Source: CAYJXJ01 sp964374095
Lineage (GTDB): Bacteria; Elusimicrobiota; Elusimicrobia; UBA1565; UBA9628
Direction of reading: 5' to 3'
Length of the DNA stretch: 6,616 nt
Assembly (NCBI GenBank): GCA_964374095.1
Contig: CAYJXJ010000229.1
Location: forward strand, 1 to 6,616
The position numbers and the translations under genes are program-made. Positions within the stretch are counted from its first letter, which is position 1, and each line of letters starts with the position of its first letter. Shown in pieces: positions 1 through 4,886 of the stretch. Under the pieces are notes generated by a model. The model saw nothing but the letters and a program-made list of their open reading frames with translations. It searched no databases and was not told where the DNA came from.

Positions 1-1
1 G

Positions 2-400
2 ATGAAGGCGGAGCGGGAGAAGCGCGCGGTCATACTCGCCTCCGAGGGCGAGCGCGACGCCGCGATCAACACGGCCGAGGGCCGCAAGCAGCAGGTCATC
101 AAGGAGTCCGAGGCCAACAAGCAGCAGCAGATCAACGAAGCCGACGGACAGGCCGCCGCGATCCTGGCCATCGCCACCGCCACCGCCGAAGGCATCCGGA
201 AGGTCGCCGACACCATCAACAAGCCCGGGGGCATGGAGGCCGTGCAGTTGAAGGTCGCCGAGAAATACATCGTCGAGTTCGGCCATATCGCCAAGGCTTC
301 CAATACGGTGGTGGTCCCGGCCAACGTCGCGGACGTGGCGTCCATGATCACGACCGCGATGTCGGTGATCACTCGCGGCAGCCCGCCGCGGCAGGGGTAA
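2..400 (+). CDS. SPFH/band 7 (stomatin/paraslipin-like) protein, C-terminal part
   Basis: This is the last 132 residues of a gene that starts before the window. The frame is open from base 2, and the methionine there sits inside the typical family stretch MKAEREKRA, so it is internal and not the true start. Residues 1-65 are an Ala/Glu/Lys/Gln-rich helical segment (EREKRAVILASEGERDAA, then EANKQQQINEADGQAAAI), the predicted coiled coil that follows the SPFH domain in paraslipin/QmcA-like proteins. Residues 80-110 (VQLKVAEKYIVEFG, NTVVVPANVADV) match the conserved C-terminal block of the same group. These proteins are usually membrane-anchored at the N-terminus, form oligomeric rings or microdomains and are tied to membrane quality control; none of that anchor is visible here. 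The stop at 398-400 lies 6 bases before the polyphosphate kinase start, which suggests co-transcription, although no functional link is evident. Confidence 0.88.
   Translation: MKAEREKRAVILASEGERDAAINTAEGRKQQVIKESEANKQQQINEADGQAAAILAIATATAEGIRKVADTINKPGGMEAVQLKVAEKYIVEFGHIAKASNTVVVPANVADVASMITTAMSVITRGSPPRQG
393..397 (+). promoter_or_regulatory. Ribosome binding site candidate for pap
   Basis: AGGGG lies 9 bases before the ATG at 407 and just before the TAA of the upstream band 7 gene. It is a weak but plausible Shine-Dalgarno sequence and supports translation of pap from a shared transcript. The only other nearby in-frame methionine (residue 20) is inside the conserved lead-in helix to domain 1. 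Confidence 0.4.
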
Positions 401-406
401 ACCCAA

Positions 407-1951
407 ATGCTCGCCCAAACCAAGCCCGCCGTCGAGATCCCCAAGGCCAAGTACGACGCGCAGATGGAGTCCCTGCGCATCAAGCTCCAGAGGCTGGGCC
501 GGCGCATCTTCGAAGCTCAGGTGCCCGTGCTGCTGATCTTCGAGGGCTGGGAGGGGGCGGGGAAGGGCGACGTGATCAACTTTCTCATGTCCCACTTGGA
601 CCCCCGGGGGACCCGCGCTCAGTTCTTCAACGATCCGACCCAAGAAGAGCGCCTGCGTCCCTTCTTCTGGCGGTACTGGCTCAAGCTCCCGGCCAAGGGG
701 CAAATCGCGGTCTTTGACCGCTGCTATTACGAATCCCTCATCGAGGCCCGCGTCGAGGGCGAGATCAAGCACCCCCGATTTCTCCGGGGTTTGGAAGCCT
801 CGAACACCTTCGAGCGCCACCTCATCGAGGACGGCACCCTCATCGTCAAATTCTGGCTGCAGATCGGCCGCAAGGAGCAAAAGAAGCGGTTTCAGGAGTG
901 GCGGGACGACCCCGCGACCGCTTTCCGCGTCACGCGCCGGGCCCTGCGCCAGAATAGGGACTACAAGGATTGGCTGGACACGGCTGAAGAGGCCCTCGCC
1001 GCCACCAACACCCCGGTCTGTCCCTGGACCGTGATCGAGGCGACGGACCGGCGCGCGCGGCGGCTCAAGGCCACGAAAGTGGTTTGCGAGGCCTTCGAGC
1101 GGGCGGTCGCGGCCCGGGATCGAGACGCCAAGATCGCCAAGGCCGCCAAGAAGACCGCCGTCGCCGCCCCGGCTCTGGCCGAAGGCATACGGGCGACTTC
1201 AGGCCCCAATCCTTTGGACCGCCTCAAGCTCACGCTGAAGTTGGGCGAGGATCGCTACGAGGCCGAGCAGGACGTCCTGGAGGGGAAGTTGAGGGAACTC
1301 CAGCACCTCTGCTACACCCGCCGCTTGCCCGTGGTCATCATCTTCGAGGGCTCCGACGCCGCGGGAAAGGGGGGCGCCATCCGCCGCCTCATGAAGCCGC
1401 TCGATCCCCGGGGCTACACCGTCATCCCGATCGCCGCCCCTCAGGGGGAGGAGAAGACCCACCATTACTTGTGGCGCTTCTGGCGGCATCTGCCCAAGGC
1501 CGGACACTGGGCCATCTATGACCGCACCTGGTACGGCCGGGTTCTCGTCGAGCGAGTGGAGGGCTTCTGCCGGCCGCAGGAGTGGGGCCGGGCCTATGGC
1601 GAGATCCGGGATTTTGAGACCTCGATCGTGCGCTCGGGCGCCGTGCTCGTCAAGTTCTGGCTGCAGATCTCGAGTGCCGAGCAGCTGAAGCGCTTCAAGG
1701 ACCGCCAGAAGACGCCCCACAAGAACTTCAAGATCACCGAGGAGGACTGGCGCAACCGCGAAAAGGCCCCGCTCTACCGCGACGCGGTGGGCGACATGCT
1801 CTTGGAGACCTCCACCCCCGAGGCCCCCTGGACCTTGGTCGAGGCCGATGACAAGCGCTGGGCCCGGGTCAAGGTCTTGAAGACCGTGGTCGAAGCGGTG
1901 GAAACCAAGCTGGCCCAGGCCCGGAAGCCGGCCGGCGGTTTTCGGCTGTAG
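407..1951 (+). CDS. pap: Polyphosphate:AMP phosphotransferase, two-domain PPK2 family
   Basis: A complete 514-residue cytoplasmic enzyme made of two fused PPK2 domains, the architecture and length of class II PPK2 (Pap), which phosphorylates AMP to ADP using polyphosphate. Domain 1 (about residues 20-235) has Walker A GWEGAGK at 47-53, Walker B-like FDRCYY at 103-108 and the lid motif EQKKRFQEWR at 157-166. Domain 2 (about 270-505) has GSDAAGK at 315-321, YDRTWYGR at 371-378, EQLKRFKDR at 425-433 and the C-terminal EADDKRW at 479-485. An Ala/Lys-rich linker (236-265) joins them. Domain 2 keeps the canonical aspartate of the Walker A loop (D317), whereas domain 1 has glutamate there (E49), so the C-terminal domain is the better candidate for the main catalytic site. 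The ATG at 407 is preceded by AGGGG at 393-397 inside the end of the upstream gene. Substrate class is inferred from architecture; ADP or GMP preference cannot be read from sequence. Confidence 0.93.
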   Translation: MLAQTKPAVEIPKAKYDAQMESLRIKLQRLGRRIFEAQVPVLLIFEGWEGAGKGDVINFLMSHLDPRGTRAQFFNDPTQEERLRPFFWRYWLKLPAKGQIAVFDRCYYESLIEARVEGEIKHPRFLRGLEASNTFERHLIEDGTLIVKFWLQIGRKEQKKRFQEWRDDPATAFRVTRRALRQNRDYKDWLDTAEEALAATNTPVCPWTVIEATDRRARRLKATKVVCEAFERAVAARDRDAKIAKAAKKTAVAAPALAEGIRATSGPNPLDRLKLTLKLGEDRYEAEQDVLEGKLRELQHLCYTRRLPVVIIFEGSDAAGKGGAIRRLMKPLDPRGYTVIPIAAPQGEEKTHHYLWRFWRHLPKAGHWAIYDRTWYGRVLVERVEGFCRPQEWGRAYGEIRDFETSIVRSGAVLVKFWLQISSAEQLKRFKDRQKTPHKNFKITEEDWRNREKAPLYRDAVGDMLLETSTPEAPWTLVEADDKRWARVKVLKTVVEAVETKLAQARKPAGGFRL

Positions 1952-1952
1952 C

Positions 1953-1968
1953 ACGTCTTCGCAGACGT
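1953..1968 (+). terminator. Short hairpin after pap, weak terminator candidate
   Basis: ACGTCT (1953-1958) and AGACGT (1963-1968) form a 6-bp perfect stem around a TCGC loop, starting one base after the pap stop codon. There is no T tract behind it, so intrinsic termination would be weak. It also sits at the boundary where pap ends and the dnaB relic begins, so it may be incidental. Confidence 0.3.
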
Positions 1969-2514
1969 TACGGTTCACGCTTCACCGCAGTAACCAGCGC
2001 GCTGGCAGCATTCACTGAGGCTCCACTTCATCTCGTCGACGCTCCCGGGCTAAGCGCCGGCGGGATCAGCCCTGTGAGTCGCCGGTTAGCGAGGGAATTG
2101 CGACGCAAGGGCAAGGGGCTGCGCCTGGTCATCATCGACTACCTGCAACTCATCCGCAGGCCCAAGGGGAAGGGGGACCACTCGGCGGTGATAGCCCACT
2201 GAATTAAAGGTCTGGCGCGCGAAATCAACGTGCCGATTCTTCTTTTGTCTCAAGTAACACGCCGCGTCGTGGCGAAGGATCGGCATGACCCGCGACCGCG
2301 GCTCGCGGACCTGCCGGAGAGCGGGTCCGGGGCAGTAGCCCGGATTGCCGACGTTGTGGCGTTCGTCCATCGTGAAGGTGGTTGTAAACTGGATGATGCG
2401 TCTGCTGAAAACAAAGCCGAGATCATACTTGCCAAGAATTCCCGAGGCAAGACAGGAGCCGTGCCGCTGGAATTTGTGAAGGAGTTCGTCCAATTCAGGA
2501 ATATCGTCAATTGA
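1969..2514 (+). pseudogene. dnaB: Relic of replicative DNA helicase DnaB, C-terminal part of RecA domain
   Basis: One reading frame from about 1969 to the stop at 2512-2514, interrupted by a single TGA at 2200-2202, reads as DnaB helicase. In order it shows EAPLHLVDAPGLS (family EAPIYIDDTPGLS), SRRLARE, the Walker B strand LRLVIIDYLQLI (about 2119-2154), then after the TGA IKGLAREINVPILLLSQ (family LKALAKELNVPVIALSQ), RPRLADLPESGS (family DLRESGS), ADVVAFVHRE, AEIILAKNSRGKTG and the terminal EFVKEFVQFRN. The N-terminal domain and the Walker A half are absent: pap ends only about 20 bases upstream. The fragment is therefore non-functional as a helicase. Further decay shows in the Arg-to-Pro change in DLPESGS and in the altered segment after it (GAVARIADVV where the family has IEQDADVV). 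The TGA falls where the family often has Gly or Ser. It may derive from a duplicated host gene or a phage or plasmid helicase. Confidence 0.85.
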
Positions 2515-2705
2515 AACGTTGAGCAGGATCGGGTGGTATGACAATGTTGACGTGGGGGGCATCCACGATTCCCACCTGCCTGACCTGGAAGTCGACCTAG
2601 CCTGCGAGATTTTCAGGTCAATCGACCCTCCCCCCGATAGGGGGCTCGAATGTCGGCGTGGCGGCCGTAATGCAGGCGGCCAATCCCTGCCCGTCAAAAC
2701 GGCTC
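2515..2705. other. Gene-free stretch between dnaB relic and toxin-antitoxin promoter
   Basis: No family is recognisable here on either strand. Two possible secondary structures are visible: TGACCTG (2581-2587) with its inverted copy CAGGTCA (2614-2620), a 7-bp arm pair around 26 bases, and a small CCCCC-GATA-GGGGG hairpin at 2631-2644. Either could slow transcription entering from the dnaB relic, but neither has a T tract. A short open frame starting with TTG at 2519 crosses the stretch and ends inside the promoter; it has no RBS and no recognisable motif. Confidence 0.4.
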
Positions 2706-2734
2706 TTGACAAAGTGTAGTCTATGGACTACAAT
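2706..2734 (+). promoter_or_regulatory. Sigma-70-type promoter of the toxin-antitoxin operon
   Basis: TTGACA at 2706-2711 is a perfect -35 box and TACAAT at 2729-2734 is a one-mismatch -10 box, separated by exactly 17 bases. Transcription would start near 2740-2742, giving a leader of only about a dozen bases that holds the AGGAAGGA ribosome binding site. It is the clearest promoter in the window and its low-GC flank differs from the surrounding DNA. Confidence 0.85.
2715..2732. promoter_or_regulatory. Palindromic operator between -35 and -10 boxes
   Basis: TGTAGTC (2715-2721) and GACTACA (2726-2732) form a perfect 7-bp inverted repeat around TATG. It fills the promoter spacer and runs into the -10 box, so a dimeric repressor bound here would block RNA polymerase. 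In HigBA-type modules the antitoxin binds such a site, so autoregulation by the downstream HTH antitoxin is the natural reading. The symmetry is seen; the binding protein is inferred. Confidence 0.75.
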
Positions 2735-2740
2735 TAAATT

Positions 2741-2748
2741 AGGAAGGA
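2741..2748 (+). promoter_or_regulatory. Ribosome binding site of the toxin gene
   Basis: AGGAAGGA lies 4 bases before the ATG at 2753 and fixes that start. It is at or within a base or two of the predicted transcription start, so the mRNA leader is almost entirely the ribosome binding site. Confidence 0.7.
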
Positions 2749-2752
2749 TAAA

Positions 2753-3109
2753 ATGGACGCCGCTCTCAAAGAAACGTACATCTACCAAGCCGAGACCGGC
2801 CGGTGTCCGTTTGATGAGTGGTTGGAATCGTTGAAAGACCGCAAAGGACGCGCCAAGGTTCGAGCGAGAATCGCGCGCCTTCGGACCGGGAATCTGGGCA
2901 AGTGCGGCGCGGTTGGAAAGGGCGTATTGGAACTCAAAATTGATTTCGGCCCCGGATATCGTGTTTATTTCGGTGAAGTTGGACATGCGGTCGTCATTCT
3001 GCTCTGCGGTGGAGATAAAAGCACCCAGGCAAAAGATATAAGACTCGCCCATGATTATTGGGCCGATTATTGGAGGCGAACCCATGCAACCCGTAAAGAA
3101 ATATCATGA
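2753..3109 (+). CDS. HigB/RelE-like addiction module toxin (phage Gp49-like)
   Basis: A 118-residue small basic protein of the RelE/ParE superfamily, the 'addiction module killer protein' type related to phage Gp49 and HigB. Family toxins of this kind are usually ribosome-dependent mRNA endonucleases that stop translation until neutralised by the cognate antitoxin. Visible family signatures are FDEWLESLKDR at 20-30, the basic helix RAKVRARIARLRTGN at 33-47, the central strands GVLELKIDFGPGYRVYF at 57-73 and LLCGGDKSTQ at 84-93 followed by DIRLAHDYW. Length is slightly above the usual 95-110 because of a short C-terminal extension. The gene comes first in the operon and overlaps the antitoxin by 26 bases in another frame. 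Base composition is clearly lower in GC than pap or the topoisomerase genes, which fits horizontal acquisition. Whether the toxin is still active cannot be judged, but no core motif looks damaged. Confidence 0.9.
   Translation: MDAALKETYIYQAETGRCPFDEWLESLKDRKGRAKVRARIARLRTGNLGKCGAVGKGVLELKIDFGPGYRVYFGEVGHAVVILLCGGDKSTQAKDIRLAHDYWADYWRRTHATRKEIS
3072..3076 (+). promoter_or_regulatory. Ribosome binding site deciding the antitoxin start
   Basis: GGAGG inside the toxin coding region is 7 bases before the ATG at 3084. This makes 3084 a better start than the ATG at 3051, which would add 11 residues (MIIGPIIGGEP) not resembling the family and has no comparable site upstream. Confidence 0.75.
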
Positions 3110-3380
3110 AAGTCTAACGAAGGCGCTCAAGGACCCTTCCGAAGCCGCTGAATATCTCAACGCGGCGATGGAAGAGGGCGCCTTGGACACCCTGCTCCTT
3201 GCGCTTCGTGATGTGGCGGAGGCTCAGGGAATGTCCACGATCTCAAAACGGGCCAAGCTCAATCGCGTAAGCTTGTACAAGATGCTGTCCCATCGTGGCA
3301 ATCCGCATTTCCAGAGCGTTGTGCACCTGCTTAAGGCGGCGGGTCTAAAGTTATCCGTTGGGGTGCGAGCTTCCGCATGA
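3084..3380 (+). CDS. HigA-like addiction module antitoxin, HTH family
   Basis: A 98-residue protein of the 'addiction module antidote' type (HigA-like, Xre-related helix-turn-helix). The N-terminal part (HESLTKALKDPSEAAEYLNAAMEEG, residues 8-32) is the characteristic lead helix of this family. Residues 35-48 (DTLLLALRDVAEAQ) precede the helix-turn-helix at about 51-70 (STISKRAKLNRVSLYKML), and SVVHLLKAAGLKLSV at 78-92 closes the fold. It is expected to bind and neutralise the toxin and, as a dimer, to repress the operon at the palindrome at 2715-2732. It overlaps the toxin gene by 26 bases in a shifted frame, so the two are translationally linked in the toxin-first order typical of higBA. The module appears complete and potentially functional. 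Confidence 0.9.
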   Translation: MQPVKKYHESLTKALKDPSEAAEYLNAAMEEGALDTLLLALRDVAEAQGMSTISKRAKLNRVSLYKMLSHRGNPHFQSVVHLLKAAGLKLSVGVRASA

Positions 3381-3736
3381 TGGCGCCCCCGGGGGCTCCC
3401 CGGGTGGACCACGCGGACCCTGCGGGCCGACATCCGGAAGATCGAAGAATCCCGCTGAGACGTTCCAGTCTCGTGGTCGGCGCGGAGGCGGCTATGGGAT
3501 GGAGGATTGCGCTTTCTCGGCTTTGCGCAGGGTTTCCTTGGCCTTCCACGGATCGATGCGAGGGGCGGCTGCATCCGGGGGAGCCGGCGCCATGTCGAGA
3601 CCGTCGGCGCCGTCGGGTCCATCCGCGCGGCGCAGCGCTACATCCCTGGCACCTCTACCCGCAATGCCGGCGGTTCAAAAGTCCGGGAACATGGCGATAA
3701 TGCCTCCCGGCTCCCGGAGTTTTGGAGGATGCGACG
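3381..3736. other. About 360 bases without an assignable gene
   Basis: High-GC spacer between the convergent toxin-antitoxin and topoisomerase VI operons. Apart from the hairpin at 3388-3404 I see no recognised gene, tRNA or repeat array. The most gene-like signal is on the minus strand: an open frame from 3674 down to the TAG at 3492-3494 whose last part, from an ATG at 3593-3591, reads MAPAPPDAAAPRIDPWKAKE and then TLRKAEKAQSSIP. That is a charged, Ala/Pro-rich tail with G/C-rich third positions. It is in the same frame as topoisomerase VI subunit A, beyond that gene's TAG and a further TGA at 3677-3675. It could be a degraded gene end or chance; I assign no function. Confidence 0.35.
3388..3404 (+). 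terminator. GC-only hairpin after the toxin-antitoxin operon
   Basis: CCCGGGG (3388-3394) and CCCCGGG (3398-3404) form a 7-bp perfect stem around GCT, beginning 8 bases after the antitoxin stop. The position suits a transcription terminator, but there is no T run, so any stop would be factor-assisted or partial. Confidence 0.4.
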
Positions 3737-3768
3737 GATGGTTGCCTCCACCGGTGGAGGCAACCATC
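3737..3768. repeat. 32-nt perfect palindrome
   Basis: GATGGTTGCCTCCACC at 3737-3752 is followed directly by its exact reverse complement at 3753-3768. As RNA from either strand it would fold into a stem of about 14 bp with a CCGG loop. It abuts the hairpin at 3769-3791 with no spacer and lies between two convergent operons. It could be part of a bidirectional terminator, a REP-like element, a recombination or protein-binding site, or the end of a lost mobile element. There is no T tract on either side. Confidence 0.8.
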
Positions 3769-3791
3769 ACGGGTCGGCGCGGCCGACCCGT
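3769..3791 (-). terminator. Hairpin directly after topoisomerase VI subunit A stop
   Basis: ACGGGTCGGC (3769-3778) and GCCGACCCGT (3782-3791) form a 10-bp perfect stem with a 3-base loop. It begins at the very next base after the TAG (3794-3792) of the minus-strand gene. The location and strength point to a transcript-end structure for the topoisomerase VI operon, although it lacks the U run of a classical intrinsic terminator. Confidence 0.6.
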
Positions 3792-4886
3792 CTAATCCAG
3801 CCAGTCCTTATCCTTGAGCTTGCGGGGCAGGTAGGTCTTGGTCAGGAACTGGAAGTCCTTGTTGGCCAGGGCGTCGAGCTCGAATTTGAGGCCGCTGGAA
3901 AGCATGCGCTTGACCTCGACTTGCCATTCCTTCTTCTGGAACCAGGGGTAGTTGAGGAGCTCCTTGGCGCGGGCGATGTCCTTGTCGTTGAGCTTGATGC
4001 CAACGGTGCGCGGCAGGCCGTAGCGCTCCGGGTCGGCGCTGGAGAGGCCCACGAACTTGGCGCCGGGGATGGCCATGCGCCGGCTCTCGAAGGCCAGGTT
4101 GATCGAGCCCTGCTTGACGACCGAGTAGATGTAGTAGCCCCACGGGTCGTTGTCGACCAGGACATAGACGGGCAGGCGCTTCTCCTCGTTCAGGCGCCGC
4201 GCCAGCCTCCTGACCCCGCGGGGGGGCTGGCCGTTGCCGGTCAGCAGGACGCAGTTGTACTTCTTCCAGAAACGGTCCTCCGCGAGCCGGTTCCACTGGG
4301 TGCCCTTCTCGACGAGGAGCACGAAATCGGCCGAACACTTGCGGATGCGCACGTACTCATCCTCGACGATGGAGGGGACCGAGTAGCCGCCCTTGCCCAG
4401 GCGGGAGCAGTCGACGCGGTCGCCGTCGTCCTCGAGCACGAGGGGCCCCACCACCGTGCCGCCGTTCTCGGCGCGCACGTGGAGTTCCTCGCGCAGGGCC
4501 TCCAGGCTCACCTCGAGGTCCTCGATGAGGGGGTCGGAGTCGTCCTGGGTGTCGAAGGTGTTTTCGTCGGAGTCGGAGATGGTGTGCTTGGCGCGGTAAT
4601 AAATTTCGCGCAGCGAGGTGGTCAGCCGCGAACGCTGGAGCTCCGAGAGGGCATCGGCGACGAGTATGGTCTGCATGAACTTCTTGGCCATTCCCACATT
4701 GAAGAAGGTGCGCTCCTGGGTGTTGGAGCCCATCTCGATGATGCCCTTTTTCTCGTTGAACCGCACGTTGGAGAGCGAGCGCACGGGGATCTTGAGGGCC
4801 GGGTCCTTCTTGCGCTGGGCGGCCGTGATCACGATGTCGGCCAGCCCGACCAGCTTCTTCTCGACGTTGCCGCCGCCTTTAGCCAT
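3792..4886 (-). CDS. top6A: DNA topoisomerase VI subunit A (Spo11/Top6A family)
   Basis: A 364-residue complete subunit A of the type IIB topoisomerase. In the A2B2 enzyme this subunit cuts both DNA strands through a tyrosine phosphodiester link, so that another duplex can pass. The winged-helix (5Y-CAP) domain carries TTSLREIYYRAKHT at 89-102, in which Tyr97 is the expected nucleophile, followed by the conserved FDTQDDSDPLIEDLEV. The Toprim domain (about 185-300) has LVEKG with Glu193 and VLVDNDPWG with Asp245 and Asp247, the metal-binding acidic set. The tail ends KLKDKDWLD. Length is within the usual 350-390 range. The ATG at 4886 overlaps the TAA of subunit B by 8 bases, so the genes are translationally coupled; a longer frame reaching 5018 would lie inside subunit B and looks like out-of-frame sequence. 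Nothing essential is missing, which contrasts with the truncated partner. Confidence 0.93.
   Translation of the reverse strand: MAKGGGNVEKKLVGLADIVITAAQRKKDPALKIPVRSLSNVRFNEKKGIIEMGSNTQERTFFNVGMAKKFMQTILVADALSELQRSRLTTSLREIYYRAKHTISDSDENTFDTQDDSDPLIEDLEVSLEALREELHVRAENGGTVVGPLVLEDDGDRVDCSRLGKGGYSVPSIVEDEYVRIRKCSADFVLLVEKGTQWNRLAEDRFWKKYNCVLLTGNGQPPRGVRRLARRLNEEKRLPVYVLVDNDPWGYYIYSVVKQGSINLAFESRRMAIPGAKFVGLSSADPERYGLPRTVGIKLNDKDIARAKELLNYPWFQKKEWQVEVKRMLSSGLKFELDALANKDFQFLTKTYLPRKLKDKDWLD

Noticed and set aside
1199..1978. 259-codon minus-strand frame opposite pap
   Set aside because: Shadow of the second PPK2 domain; all residues are dictated by the sense gene.
2200..2202. Recoded TGA (selenocysteine or alternative code) in the DnaB-like frame
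   Set aside because: The toxin and antitoxin genes end with TGA as a normal stop, and the fragment lacks Walker A and the whole N-terminal domain anyway, so decay is simpler.
2519..2719. 66-codon plus-strand frame before the toxin-antitoxin operon
   Set aside because: TTG start without RBS, no recognisable motif, and it ends inside the toxin promoter.
3051..3083. Longer antitoxin starting at ATG 3051
   Set aside because: The added residues do not match the family and GGAGG at 3072-3076 positions the ATG at 3084 well.
3224..3622. Minus-strand frame overlapping the antitoxin
   Set aside because: It is antisense to the HTH part of a well-supported antitoxin and has no family signature.
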